Assembly: GCA_034440615.1 (NCBI GenBank)
Contig: JAOTOM010004553.1
Location: 70,001 to 134,000, forward strand
DNA length: 64,000 nt
Reading direction: 5' to 3'
Origin: Ashinkailepas kermadecensis
Taxonomy: Eukaryota > Arthropoda > Thecostraca > Neolepadidae
Below are positions 11,890-23,883 of this stretch, in pieces. The position numbers and the translations under genes were made by a program. Under the pieces are notes generated by a model. It was given only the letters and a program-made list of their open reading frames with translations. It had not been told where the DNA came from and did no database searches. Positions within the stretch are counted from its first letter, which is position 1. Each line of letters opens with the position of its first letter.

Positions 11890-12105
11890 CTACTGTGTAA
11901 GCGAGAGTTGACGGCCACACCGTTCACTGGGTGGTTCTCGACGCACTTTATGCACGATCACGGCCAATGGCGCCGCCCACACTGCTTCGCCGGTGGGCAG
12001 CGGGATTGGGAAGTGTCCCGAGTGGTGCGAGTGTTGAACCCGGGACCTTTGGTGCCCCGAGCTCAACACCTTAACCACTGGGCCATCCCCGCCACTCGAC
12101 CAACA
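11890..12105 (-). mobile_element. tRNA-derived SINE (minus strand)
   Basis: On the minus strand an A-box matching the consensus (TGGCCCAGTGG, 12,075-12,085) is followed at tRNA spacing by a B-box-like GGTTCAACAC (12,031-12,040). The unrelated body continues to about 11,890. The internal polymerase III promoter layout with a non-tRNA body indicates a SINE rather than a tRNA gene: the acceptor and anticodon stems do not pair well. No target duplication could be fixed. Confidence 0.6.
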
Positions 12106-12662
12106 CTTTAGATTCTTACTCCTCACCCATGCTCGACCATGGGCATGTCATGCTATTCGGTTGCGTAGTTTGCATTCTTTGGCGGGGAATTGGTCTCCCA
12201 ATGTCAGCATTGCAGCCCTTCAACGATTCCATTGGCACCAACGTCAGGCATTCGTCAGATGTTCGCCAAGGGACCAGCAACCCCAGTGCCTAAGTAGATG
12301 CCAGCCGAGCTGGAATTATTACCCAGGAACGACTACCCATGCTCAACCTGAGGAACCCCTGAGAAAAAGCAGAGCGCATTAATACCGGGGGGTGCTCTAT
12401 CAAGAGTCACGTGAAGCTCCATTGAGCTCATTGGGAGGTTCATTCACACCCTATATCGAGAGGCCATCGGGAGGTTCACTCACACGCTATATCGGCTATA
12501 TCGGTGAATGTTTGTGTGAAGTGCAGGAATTGGCTAGGAATGCTGCATCCATGAATGGCGTTACTGATGAGGCGGTGGGGCACCGTGACCCTCTAGGCGA
12601 AAACATTAACATTCATCCCATAGCATGTACGTAAAGATTCGGCGTCAAATATTACCCGCTCC

Positions 12663-12905
12663 ACCACAGGCGTGGATTTCTGAAAATTATTTGGGGGGGG
12701 GGGGGAATGTATGAAGGCAATGTTCAGTCCCAAGTGGACTGGTGGCACAATCCGTAGGATCCCATGCCAAAAGTTTTTTGTTTGTTTGGGGGAGGGGGGA
12801 AAGCCAACATCGAGGGGGTACTTGCGACAGTATATAAACCCCTCCCCTCCACCTAATATCGAAGGCGACACAAATGACCTTCATGGTCCGGCAGGCCTCT
12901 AAAAT
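12663..12905 (+). repeat. Dispersed short repeat, copy B
   Basis: Shares ordered blocks with copies at 1,440-1,565 (minus) and 26,391-26,560 (plus): GGTGGCACAATCCGTAGGAT, CCCATGCCAAAAGTT and GGGGGGAAAGCCAACAT. Its end (GCAGGCCTCTAAAATC followed by a C-rich run) is repeated again at 13,293-13,345. Contains a long G run at about 12,691-12,704. Confidence 0.6.
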
Positions 12906-14195
12906 CCCTCTCCCCTCCCCTAATCTGTCGCGCCGCCAGTCGCTGCAGCGGTGATCGGTGTGACGGACCACCGATACTGACCGGCACGCCGAGCACTGTG
13001 CTGGTGACGTTCACAATCGTTCACAGTGCACCCGCCTGAAACGGTGATCGGCGGTAATGGAGGACGGCCTTACAAGCAGCAATTCGTCGTCACTCGACGT
13101 CGTACATTGTAAATTAGCGGATGCATTGGGCACCATCAACTGGAAACGAGGAGGACAGACATTTTGAGCTTAACGTAGGATGGCCTGTAACTGTATTAGC
13201 TTTTTAACAATAAGGTGAGACTGTTTATTACAATGCCCGATGTTTCGGTGTCATACCTTCTTCAAGGAGAAGACAGATGACCACAGATGACCAGTCCAGC
13301 AGGCCTCTAAAAATCACTCTGCCCCACCTAATATCGAGTCGGACATCGATGACAGACATCACGGGGAGTGTTCGGAAAGGCGGGGAAGGAGAGAACCGTC
13401 AGACAGCGCAAGCGGTAGATGAATACGGAAAAGGATTGGCTGAGAATGCAATTGAAACAGGAATAGGAAATGTGCATTCATCCCAAGCTGCTAGATTATT
13501 GTCGCTATGTGTCCTTGCTATCATCAGAACTGAAGGATGGACACACGGCTCAACATCTGGCTCCAGCTGCAATGAACAGTGAAAGAGTGAGGTTATGTGT
13601 TGCGCATGGAAACACCGCCTCGACCTTCCTACATACGGTATGTGCACGGCTGTTGGAAAACAACGCAGCTGTAAAGATGGCGCCACTATCGCGCCGGCAG
13701 AGGACTCTGCAACCCACAAGTAGCCGTGCGTTGTGACCACTGAGTGAAACACAAACAATGCGTTCATGCGCGAAGTTACGAGAGATATCATAACCATGGA
13801 TTATAGTATACTAACTAACTATGGAGCATACTATAGTAAGTATTCGATGTGCAACACCAATTTGTATGCTAGCGACTTGGAATCTGGCAAAATTTCACTG
13901 CCCACCGTGCAGCGCCGTCATTCCCATAAATCAGCATCAGCTTTCCAGTTTATATCACCAGACGGCAGCCTGGTTGGCTGGCGATCTTCCACCAATAGCC
14001 ACAAGCCATGGGCACAGGCATGAGGTGCGGGTGAACACAACTAATCGCGTCCCACTTCGGCGCACGTGCAGGAATATCGGAACTCACTTCAACAGAGTTC
14101 GGCATTTCAATTGCGATACACATGCGCCATATTCGATAGCCAAATCCGATTTCGGAAATACTTCTGTGAACTTCGTCATAGACACGACCAACATG

Positions 14196-14450
<255 letters not shown>

Positions 14451-14635
14451 GTATTTGTATGGATGCGTAAATGTGGAAATGCCCACATATATAAACCTTC
14501 TTCAAGCAACGTCACTTGGACAATGCTAACGTTTTCAACATTGGAAACCCAACTTGGCATATCCACAACTGGACGTTTTGTGCCTTTCATTGACGCCACA
14601 AAGTGCAGTGGAGGCTAGCACGTTCCTGATATTAA

Positions 14636-15567
14636 CACGCGCCCTGGAGGGCCTCTGAAAATTACGCGCACTGGAGGGGGTGGGGGTGGGGGAGCGGATT
14701 CCGCCCCCCTAAGATATTGGCTCCTAGTGAAGCTAGAGGAACGAAATTCGCAGGGTGGATGGGTACGGTAGTGAACTCTATTGTGCGCAAATTTCATGAC
14801 CTTAGGTCAATATCTTCAAGGTCAAATGAGGTCAAATTTGCTAACTTTTCTGTTATTGCGTGGCTTCACTTGTCATCGTTATGGATCGCTGTGATTGTTT
14901 TTAAATGCTCCAAAATGGGCATCAATGATGTTTTGGACATTACTAATGATGCAATGCAGATGCTAGACCCAACATTTGACCTCAGGTCACCTATATAGCA
15001 GCACTTTATCAGGCCAGTTACCTGTTCCAGTTACCGGAACCGGTCCGCCCGCCCGACTGCTCCGTCGGGCAGCTCGGAGCAATCGGCTTCGTGAAGAAAG
15101 GAGTGAAGTACATGAATAAAGTATGGAAACGCAATGACAAACCGTACAAATGACAAACAGTAGTGTATTTATGACAACATTCTAGTTGATCAAGTTTGGT
15201 TCCATTAACATGTCATAAACATGACCTGACTTGACCTCGGTGACCTAACATGACCCTGAAACTATATACCATATCAATATACATAACAAAAGTCGCTAGT
15301 GTTGCTAAGAACACTTCCATTTTGCGAATATACGGGAAGCGCATCAGCGCCGATTTTTTGTGGTCTGGCGCTAAACATTTTTGTTGACTTTAATGGCCCC
15401 TAACTTGATAATATTTCGGCCGATTTCCGTTTTTCTTGCTTTAAGCGACGCGCCGGTCATTTCTAAGCAGGTACGCAGAAAATCCCGTATATCGACCGGT
15501 AAAATCTGTAGTTATTTACGAAAAACCGGAGGGGTGGGCGGATTTCGCCCCCCGTCCAGTGCGCGTG
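14636..15567. mobile_element. TTAA-flanked non-autonomous DNA element (piggyBac-like)
   Basis: TTAA occurs at 14,632-14,635 and 15,568-15,571. The inner ends form an inverted repeat: CACGCGCCCTGGAGGG on the left and CACGCGCACTGGACGG read inward from the right. Both are followed by G-rich tracts and a GCGGATTYCGCC block. The 932-bp interior has no transposase-like frame. The left end holds an internal partial duplication (a second ACGCGCACTGGAGG). TTAA duplication points to the piggyBac superfamily. The element at 6,880-7,323 is a relative. Confidence 0.65.
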
Positions 15568-15571
15568 TTAA

Positions 15572-16485
15572 ACCCCGTAATAAAACACTCGCACAAGTCC
15601 GCTTACACCCGTCCTTGTGGTGAAAGCCAAGACGTACCTGATACTGATCTCGCTGAACTCGTCACGTGGGATAAAGCATGTGCAACACCATGCGTATTTC
15701 TTAGAATACTGGCGTAGAAAAAAAAAACACCAGCGGCTGGACCTGGCTGCACGCACATAACGGTCCTGGCGGTCGTGTCAGTGCAGCCCACTATTTCTGG
15801 AGGGAATTCCGGCGCCCCGCTCATCCTGCGCCGTGGTGAATACTTGACGGACAATCCTGGGAGAATGTCCTGTCAGTCCCGACGATCATCATCAGTGGAA
15901 CAATTACTACACATTTTATAATGTTACGTTTTCAGTATTTAGGCTCCCAATAAGGAATAGTATGTTGTATGTATGCATCTCATGATCACCTTTCGCACCG
16001 ACAGTGTACTTGCCCTGGAATGTGCAAGACATACATACAGCATATTCCTTAGTCCTTCCTTCCTTAGTCAGGTCGTGGGTTTCAGGCCAATGCAACGGAC
16101 TCGATTTAGCATTGACTCTGGTCCTGTAAAAACATCGGACCAGAAAAACGATATCAATTTGCATTCACACTATTTCTTCCAATAGCCTTTCGTGATAAAT
16201 ATCCCTTGATAATTAGGCATTGTAACTACACTGATCATGGTCCAATCCGGTACCTGCTCCTCAAATCTCGCGGATGAAGTGGAGAGTAGGGATGATGCCC
16301 CCCCCCAAGCTACGGATTCATCACGAACACAAACATGGCGAGCGTGAGCACGCCGCCACAGGGCTGGGCTTCCGACACGGTCGCCTGCTCGGGAACCTTG
16401 TCGTGCACGCAACTTGAAGATGTCATGTCAAGCCTGATTATTCTGAAACGTGGTAGCTTTTCCTAGCTATCTTTTCTACACAGTT
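15572..16485. other. No gene seen
   Basis: Unique DNA; a run of nine or so C residues near 16,299. No supported gene. Confidence 0.4.
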
Positions 16486-16491
16486 CACCGA

Positions 16492-16525
16492 GGGGGTGCG
16501 ACACCCCCTTGCTCGCGCAAGGGGG
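16492..16525. other. Two overlapping, mutually exclusive hairpins
   Basis: GGGGGTG (16,492-16,498) pairs with CACCCCC (16,502-16,508) around a 3-nt loop. The same C run begins CCCCCTTGC (16,504-16,512), which pairs perfectly with GCAAGGGGG (16,517-16,525) around a 4-nt loop. Only one can form at a time. No neighbouring gene suggests a role. Confidence 0.6.
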
Positions 16526-16529
16526 CGCA

Positions 16530-17340
16530 GCTCCCCAGCGCCCCACACGTACCGCCGCCGCGGAGATATCACACTTAGATTTAAAACGTATGTGGAGCGG
16601 AAACCGGACCGTTACAGGAATTACGGGGTGCTATTAAAACGCTAACGATCCTGTCACTAATGACTGACGACTTCAAGGTCATTGGTCGAGGACAAACGAA
16701 GGGTAGGAGACTGGTGGATTCAGACACATGCTCTAGTGGTATCTGCAGGACTCGTATTAGTTTGTTTGTATTTTTGCAGTAAGTGAGGGTTGTTTTAAGA
16801 TAATGTTTTTTGGGGAAATTACGTCCGGATCTTTCAAAGCAATGTCTGCCGACTTACGACGATTGTCATATAAGTCGATCACTGTGGGTGGATAGGGGGC
16901 GGGGGTGGTGTGGGGTGGGGGGCATTACGTCAGCGACCACGCCCAGAAGACCACGCCCCGTTCGCCCACCGCCGCCTCTCATGCGAACAGGAAGTGAAGC
17001 CGCCTCGTTCGCCTTGTCTGCCAACTGGTTTGGCGTTGGCAGGGCGTTGGTCGAGCCCCAATCATTTGTTTATTAAATACAGACCGGGCGACTTGGAACC
17101 AATCCAACGAATAACGGTACCAACCCAGATAATGCCGAGGCTCGAGCTGTGGTTGACGACTGGGGCTAGTTGTGGACCGCTGTAATCTGTACAGTGTTGC
17201 CACACCTTGACGCTCAGGGCTAGTTGTAGACGACTGTATTCTGCACGACCCGGTGGGTTACCTGGACATGTGGTGTGTAGAGAAATTTCAGCTAGCTGAG
17301 GCTGAATGCTCCGTCTGATGGCCTGTACCTAGTAACCGGA
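16530..17340. other. No gene seen
   Basis: Unique DNA without supported genes. Confidence 0.4.
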
Positions 17341-17349
17341 CAACGTACA

Positions 17350-18028
17350 TTTGCGCTTACCTACTTTTGCACATACGTACTTTTGCGTATAAGTATATTT
17401 ACGCTTACGTACGTTTGCGCATACGTATTTTTGCGCTTACGTACATTTGTGCTTACGTACATTTGCGCATACGTACTTTTGCGGAAACGTACATTTGCGC
17501 TGACGTACTTTTACGCACACGTACATTTGCGCTTACGTACATTAGCGCATGCGTACTTTTACGCATACGTACATTTACGCTTACGTACATTTGCGCATAC
17601 GTACTTTTGCGCTTACGTACATTTGCGCTTACGTACATTTGCGCATACGTACTTTTGCGCAAACGTACATTTGCGCTGACGTACTTTTGCGCAAACGTAC
17701 ATTTGCGCTTACGTACTTTTTCGCTTACGTACTTTCGCGCATCCGTACGTTTGCGCTTACGTACATTTGCGTATACGTATTTTGCGCTTACGTACATTTG
17801 CGCCTACGTACATTTACGCTTACGTACATTTGCGTACACGTACTTTTGCGCTTACGTACATTTGCGCTTACGTACATTTGCGCTTACGTGCATTTGCGCT
17901 AGCGTACATTTGCGCTTGCGTACATTTGCGCTTACATACATTTGCGCTTACGTACATTTGCTTACGCACATTTGCTTACGTACATCTGCCATACGTACAT
18001 TTGTCCTCACGTACATTTGTCCTAAAAT
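17350..18028. repeat. 16-bp minisatellite, about 42 copies
   Basis: Unit of the type ACGTACATTTGCGCTT with variants CTTTTGCGCATACGTA. Each unit contains the palindrome TACGTA. Because 16 is not a multiple of three, frames on both strands stay open (up to 242 codons, 17,367-18,095). The Leu-Arg-Thr-Phe-Ala pattern is a repeat artefact, not a protein gene. Confidence 0.92.
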
Positions 18029-18029
18029 C

Positions 18030-19420
18030 CTGTACCAGCATGGTCAGCGCATTGGGAAGTCCCCACCCGACTGGAACTTACTTGGTTGGCAATGACGCCA
18101 ATTTTGCTCTTCAAAATCCTCTCGGCACGTGGAAGCTGGTGTGGCTGGTGTCGCTGCCGCCACAGATACAGCAGCGTCGCAAAAATTATAACTTCCGTCT
18201 GGTTTGAACAGGCAATCACGAAATTGACAGGACGGTATCTCCAGAAGTGTTCCGGCGGCTGTAGAAAATGCTTCTCCACTTCCATTGTCGATATAATTTG
18301 ATAATTTACAGGCAAAAAAAGGTCCCACACGCAGATGTTCGCCCATAGTTCGATACCGCAAACGCAAGTGTGCAAAATCAGTCTTTTGTTTAAAATGTTA
18401 ATGCGTCAAGTTGTTGTGATAATGTTATTGTCCCGTGTTGACGGCTGCTGTCTGTTGATAACGATGCGGTGAGCAACCTCACCCAAGTTTTCAAACGAAG
18501 ACCAATACTGCATATCCTGGTGCTTTGGAGACAGACAAGAGGACCCTTACCATTTGCATTTTCTTGCACGTGATCAGGTCGATGCACAAACTGAGGGCTA
18601 TTCTTCGACCATCGTCAGTGCAGAACACATAGTGCATATCATGTAGAGTACAAGTTAAAGCTTACACATAAACACAATCAAGATTGCGTGTTTGCGCGCG
18701 CACCTGTGTTTGTTACACAGACCCAAATGCGCGCGCACACACACACATACATGCACCAGCACGCAACACGCACAGCTCGAGACCATACAACACCCACCAT
18801 GCAAGACGAGATGAGTCAAGAATGACATATGACGTCACTGATTGTGGTCTTAAGCAGTCGCTGTGACATGTTGGCGAGACCGCCACCTGTGGCATGCTGG
18901 TTGTGTAGTTACGCCGCACTATGCATATAGTGCCGTTTGCATGCTTGTTCCGGACCTGGGGCAGAGACAGGTGATGTGACTGCCTAGTGCCACCGACCAC
19001 ATGTTCGCAGATGTGTGTCAGGTAGAACGCGGTACAGAGGGTTCGGCTGGATGTCAAAATACTATAAATGAGACGCAAGTCGAAATAAGAAACAACTGTT
19101 GGTTCACAAAGCCGTCCGAGCTGGTCTGTCACGTCAGAAATTTGATCGCATTTGCGACGACCTGACGTAATCCTAGTGGAACAGTTGAGAACCTCCTGCA
19201 ACTCCACAATGCACGTTCGGTTGACGCTACTGTACAATAATCCTTTGTAATACGCTGGACACAGGAAATGCTGAGCTTTCATCAAAGCTATCAGGATGCC
19301 AAAGCATCGGTCCGTATCATGATTAACATGTTTTCCCACGATAGTTCTGGGTCCATGACTACGCCTATATTTTTTGTAAAAACACAATTGCCATGGAAAC
19401 GGACGGGGGGTGGGGGTGCT
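18030..19420. other. No gene seen
   Basis: Unique DNA with a short CA-rich tract (18,735-18,770). The 224-codon minus-strand frame at 18,713-19,387 shows no recognisable motif and no splice or promoter support. Confidence 0.4.
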
Positions 19421-19424
19421 GCGC

Positions 19425-19602
19425 GTATCCTGGTACCATGGTATGCGCCCAGTAACCCGTACCCTGGTGCCGTGGTCTGCACCCAGTAACCCGTACCCTG
19501 GTGCTGTGGTCTACACCCGGTACCCGTACCCTGGTGCCGTGGTCTGCACCCAGCACCCCGTACCCTGGTGCCGTGGTCTGCACCCAGTAACCCGCACAGC
19601 AA
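19425..19602. repeat. 34-bp minisatellite, about 5 copies
   Basis: GTACCCTGGTGCCGTGGTCT recurs at a 34-bp spacing (for example 19,459 and 19,493), with variants. Confidence 0.85.
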
Positions 19603-19821
19603 GGCATCGCAGTGGTGAGTACATACGACCCTGAGCCCCAGCCAGATCTGGTCACCACGAACTTCTCTCAGTAATCCCTCCAGATATTTCAGTGGAAAAG
19701 TATGCTAATTCTTGTGAGGCGAGGAAATATTGCACAGAAAGATATTCGCGAAATAATGAATGTATGGATAACAGAGATGACCACAGCAGATGACATCCCG
19801 GGGGTTGGTGAGGGGTGACAG

Positions 19822-19902
19822 CCATCGGCTGTGACGCGTGTCATCGGCTGTGACGCGCGTTATCGGTTGTGACGCGCGTCGTCGACTGTGACGCGCGTCA
19901 CA
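19822..19902. repeat. 20-bp repeat, about 4 copies
   Basis: CATCGGCTGTGACGCGYGT recurs four times head to tail; each unit holds GTGACGCG. Confidence 0.8.
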
Positions 19903-20059
19903 GTTGGACGAGCCAGACGACCAGCGACAGTGCTGATGGTGTTAGTCGAAGCTCCGAGCACGGGAGTCACCAGGCAGTGCAGGGAATCGCTGGCCCGTTC
20001 CGGATTCGAGCTTCGCAGAGCGCGAGTGAGAACAAGCTCTAGCACGCTGTGACCTGGAC

Positions 20060-20223
20060 CAGGGGACGAGTGGTCTAGGGGTAAGATGCTCGTCTCACAG
20101 TCGAAAGATTGTGGGTTCGAGTCTCACCTGTCGCTACTCTTCGCCCGCGACCAATCGGCGTGAGAGATTGGCGACGCTATATGACTCAACGGTCGACGTG
20201 TCGTAAAACCAATAACCAACCAA
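20060..20223 (+). mobile_element. tRNA-derived SINE with 13-bp target duplication
   Basis: A 164-bp insertion bounded by a perfect 13-bp direct repeat CTGTGACCTGGAC at 20,047-20,059 and 20,224-20,236. The head carries a polymerase III A-box (TGGTCTAGGGG, 20,071-20,081) and B-box (GGTTCGAGTCT, 20,114-20,124), and its middle resembles the anticodon arm of tRNA-Val(CAC). The body is unrelated to tRNA and the 3' end is a short AACC-type tail (TAAAACCAATAACCAACC). A perfect target duplication suggests fairly recent insertion. It depends on a LINE for mobility; which one cannot be told, though a very similar tail is seen at 48,820-48,848. Confidence 0.82.
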
Positions 20224-20504
20224 CTGTGACCTGGACGACCAAGTGACCTTGACCGGTCAACACACGACTCTCTGGTCGCGTGGATTAGCAGCTCGGTCGG
20301 ATGGTGGCGTGCAAGCAGGGATTATCTGGCTATTTTTTTGTCCGGAGAGCGCGTCCAGTGAAGTGTTGTATTTCTGACCCCGCAAAGGCGCATCACCTTG
20401 AGCGTTTTTGCAGCCACGCACCTTCAAACAGGTGTGCAAAGCTAAGGTGATTTCGGATGCGCTGCATCCATTAAGATGCTTGCATTACAAACAAAAAGTA
20501 TCAT

Positions 20505-20590
20505 CGTTCCCTGGGATTGAACTCGAGATCCCGGGATACATCCAAAGGCTGCTGCCTATTTGCCACCCGGGGCAGATGGCGAATGCTGCC
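20505..20590 (-). other. Possible degenerate tRNA-like or SINE head
   Basis: On the minus strand, TGGCAAATAGG and GAGTTCAATCCC sit at about the spacing of polymerase III A and B boxes. The A-box match is weak and stems do not pair convincingly, so this is only a hint. Confidence 0.25.
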
Positions 20591-20639
20591 GCGGTGCGGA
20601 ATCTATGGTTGACTGCCCACCTGCAGGAATGTCGGCCTT

Positions 20640-20860
20640 TCCTTAAGCAAGGATTGAGAGTACTTCAGGGGCAATGTTGTGTGCTGAGTGGACTGAGGGT
20701 ACTTCAGAGGATTGAGGGGATTTCAGGGGGTTCAGGGTACTTCAGAGTATTCAGGATACTTCAGGGGATTCAGGATACTTCAGAAGGTTGAGGGTACTTC
20801 AGGGGATTCAGAGTACTTCTGAGGATTGAGGGTACTTCAGGGAAATTGTTGGGATGGACT
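20640..20860. repeat. Degenerate GGTACTTCAGGGGATTGAG repeat
   Basis: About ten irregular copies of GAGGGTACTTCAGGGGATT-type phrases. Confidence 0.75.
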
Positions 20861-21115
20861 TTGGTAAGTCTTCAAAGGAAAAGTGCGCATCTCACTCTGA
20901 CTGAGACAATTCGAACCTGAACTGCTGTATCACACCATCCCTTGCTATCAAAGTCAGCCCGTGATGGGAGATACCGTCCCGAACCTCTTAATTTTAAGAA
21001 ATATTAAGAGCACCTCTGACCCTGAGTGAAGAAATTATACATGAAATTAGAACGCTACCACCAATACCTTCGTATGGTTTGAAAAGCGTGACGGTCGGGT
21101 CGGTGGGACTGGGCC

Positions 21116-22127
21116 GTCCAGGTGAGCTGTTGTACACACCAGGTACACGAGAGTAGACTCGTTCGGGCTTCCCTCCCGTCCAGGTGAGCTGTTGTACACA
21201 CCAGGTACACGAGAGTAGACTCGTTCGGGCTTCCCTCCCGTCCAGGTGAGCTGTTGTACACAGCAGGTGCACGAGAGTAGACTCGCTCGGGCTTCCCTCT
21301 CGTCCAGGTGAGCTGTTGTACACACCAGGTGCACGAGAGTAGACTAGCTCGGGCTTCCCTCCCGTCCAGGTGAGCTGTTGTACACAGCAGGTGCACGAGA
21401 GTAGACTCGCTCGGGCTTCCCTCCCGTCCAGGTGAGCTGTTGTACACACCAGGTACACGAGAGTAGACCCGGTCTTGCCTCTCGTCCAGGTGAGCTGTTG
21501 TGCACACCAGGTGCACGAGAGTAGACTCGCTCGGGCTTCCCTCCCGTCCAGGTGGGCTGTTGTACACACCAGGTGCACGAGAGTAGACTAGCTCGGGCTT
21601 CCCTCCCGTCCAGGTGAGCTGTTGTACACAGCAGGTGCACGAGAGTAGACTCGCTCGGGCTTCCCTCCCGTCCAGGTGAGCTGTTGTACACACCAGGTGC
21701 ACGAGAGTAGACTCGCTCGGGCTTCCCTCCCGTCCAGGTGAGCTGTTGCACACACCAGGTACACGAGAGTAGACTCGCTCGGGCTTCCCTCCCGTCCAGG
21801 TGAGCTGATGTACACACCAGGTACACGAGAGTAGACTCGCTCGGGCTTCCCTCCCATCCAGGTGAGCTGTTGTACACACCAGGTGCACGAGAGTAGACTC
21901 GCTCGGGCTTCCCTCCCGTCCAGGTGAGCTGTTGTACACACCAGGTGCACTAGAGTAGACTCGCTCTGGCTTCCCTCCCGTCCAGGTGAGCTGTTGTACA
22001 CGGAACTATGTGAGCTGTTGTACACCATGTACCCGGGAATGGACTCGGGCTTCCCTCCCGTCCAGGTGAGCTGATGTACACACCAGGTACATGAGAGTAG
22101 ACTCGCTCGGGCTTCCCTCTCGCTCGC
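21116..22127. repeat. 62-bp minisatellite, about 16 copies
   Basis: GAGCTGTTGTACACACCAGG recurs every 62 bp (for example 21,124 and 21,186), with units ending near CTCGGGCTTCCCTCCCGTCC. Copies are 90-100 percent alike, with irregular copies near 21,990-22,060. Three units make 186 bp, so all three minus frames stay open and produce a 294-codon frame (21,055-21,939) and others. These are repeat artefacts. Confidence 0.92.
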
Positions 22128-22448
22128 AGTAAAACCGCATTACTGCATACCGATCGTCTGCCACATAAAATACTGATGCATGCGCATCCACCATGACAGG
22201 GACTCGCATGCGGCACAATGGCTACATAGCGAAAAATGACGCTCGGATAAAGCACCACTCCAGCGTGGCTTTGCCAGCTGGTGAGTGTGTCGTGAACACC
22301 CGGATCTTGCGTACAGTCGTCGGCTGATCTCCACGTCGTCTCGGTCATGGATCCGAAGTCGGAGGCTGTCATCTGCCCAGTGTGGCTGTTCTGGGCTGAG
22401 TGCACTGCTGTCGGAGGAGTCACTGTGATGTCCTCGTGATATCCACGG

Positions 22449-22690
22449 GGGTGGATATCACGCATCTAGACCCGCAGATAATCTTGCGCCTGGCGTTCCA
22501 GATATCAGATCCAGATCCGTCACTCTGGGGTGGAAATCACACACTTAGACACGCATATAATCTTGTTCCCGTAATTCGGGAGATCAGATCCAGATCCATC
22601 ACTGGGGTGGATATCACAGATCTACACCCGCAGATAATAGTGCGCATGGCGTTCGGGAGACCAGATCCAGATCCAGAGCCCGTCGGCGAC
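22449..22690. repeat. 77-80-bp tandem repeat, 3 diverged copies
   Basis: Units start with GTGGATATCAC or GTGGAAATCAC at 22,450, 22,530 and 22,607, each containing AGATCAGATCCAGATCC-type blocks. Confidence 0.75.
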
Positions 22691-22719
22691 ACCCATTCAC
22701 CCCATGGGTCCCACGACTC

Positions 22720-23220
22720 GGTGTGCCACAGCCACGGACCCCAGCCGCGCGTGACGCGAGAGAGTGGGGGGAGGTGGGGGGTTGGGGGTTGGATGCGGAT
22801 CCGGGATCCCTGTCCGGTCGTGCGCGCGCTGCAGTGGCCCTGCAGTGGCCGGGGATTATCCTCGCCGAGGAGTGGCCCGATCTCGGCGGCGGCCGAGCCC
22901 CAGTGAGAGCGGCGAGCTGGCCTCGACCGGAGTCGCCGGAGCTCGGAGCCCCGTGCCCCGAGCCCCGAGCCCCGAGGCCATCCGGAGCCGCCGGTGCGGG
23001 TCACCCGTGGACGTGCGAGGTCACCCGAGGTCACGCAGGGTCACACGGGGTCGTCGGGTGAGTGGAGGTTCGGCGGCACAAACATTGTTCGCCGTAGACA
23101 GTGAAATGCCGGGCTGAGGAGCCGACTATCGATTCTTCTGCTGAGGAGCTGATAGCGACCGACTACTGGCTGGTGCTACTTGTTTTTGCTGGAGAGAAAT
23201 CAACTGCCGACACAGGTAAG
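22720..23220 (+). promoter_or_regulatory. CpG-rich segment with a splice-donor-like end (possible first exon)
   Basis: From about 22,840 to 23,080 the sequence is dense in CpG and lacks tandem repeats. It is followed by an open stretch ending ACACAGGTAAGC at about 23,211-23,222, a good splice-donor consensus. This is compatible with a promoter and untranslated first exon on the plus strand, but no downstream exon can be tied to it. Confidence 0.25.
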
Positions 23221-23329
23221 CAGCGGATTGCTGACTTGTGGACTTGTCGAAGTCTCTACATCCACCTCTGGTCGCGGGCTGTGGTGGCCAGTTAATAGCT
23301 CAGGTGCTAGCAATAGCCATTAACACCTG

Positions 23330-23660
23330 GTACTTTCCAGATTTGATTCCAGATATCACACTGGAATCACTCGGTACTTTACCAGATATTATGTCAGGTA
23401 TCATACCAAAACACCAGGTATTATACACCGTAATATTCCAGGTATTATACAAGGCAATACCCCAGGTATTATACTAGGCAATATCCCAGCTATTATACAA
23501 GGTAATATCTCAGGTTTTGTATCGGGTAGTATGCCTGATATTATACCAGGAACTATGTCAGTTATTAGCCCAAGTATTTACCAAACGTTTTGCCACGCAG
23601 TATGTCAGGTATTATACCGGCTATTATGCGAGGTATTACACGAGGCAGGTGATAACCTCC
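23330..23660. repeat. Degenerate CCAGGTATTATAC repeat
   Basis: Roughly 24-28-bp irregular repetition of CCAGGTATTATAC and GGCAATATCC phrases. Confidence 0.7.
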
Positions 23661-23883
23661 AGACATCCGGTATATATGTATCACCTAATGTCCAGCGTAC
23701 ATTTTCACTAGATGGCCAATATGAATGTTCACCAGGTACTCGGCATGCATGATCACCAGGTGGTATGGACAGACACTCTGTTTTTGTTGACATAGAAGTG
23801 GAGCTTTCCCGGATAAGTTTATGATACCGTTTGCTTCTTCTTACTACGATGGTGTTCACTCCAAGTGATGTATTTGACGGTAC

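Noticed and set aside
12560..12610. Possible hammerhead ribozyme (CTGATGAG followed by CGAAA)
   Set aside because: The core words are present, but the segment between them does not form the required stem II and no cleavage-site stem was found.
17367..18095. 242-codon forward open frame
   Set aside because: 16-bp minisatellite artefact.
20060..20135. Genuine tRNA-Val gene
   Set aside because: The acceptor stem does not pair, and the unit has an attached body, tail and target duplication typical of a SINE.
21055..21939. 294-codon minus open frame
   Set aside because: Product of the 62-bp satellite; neighbouring frames are open too.
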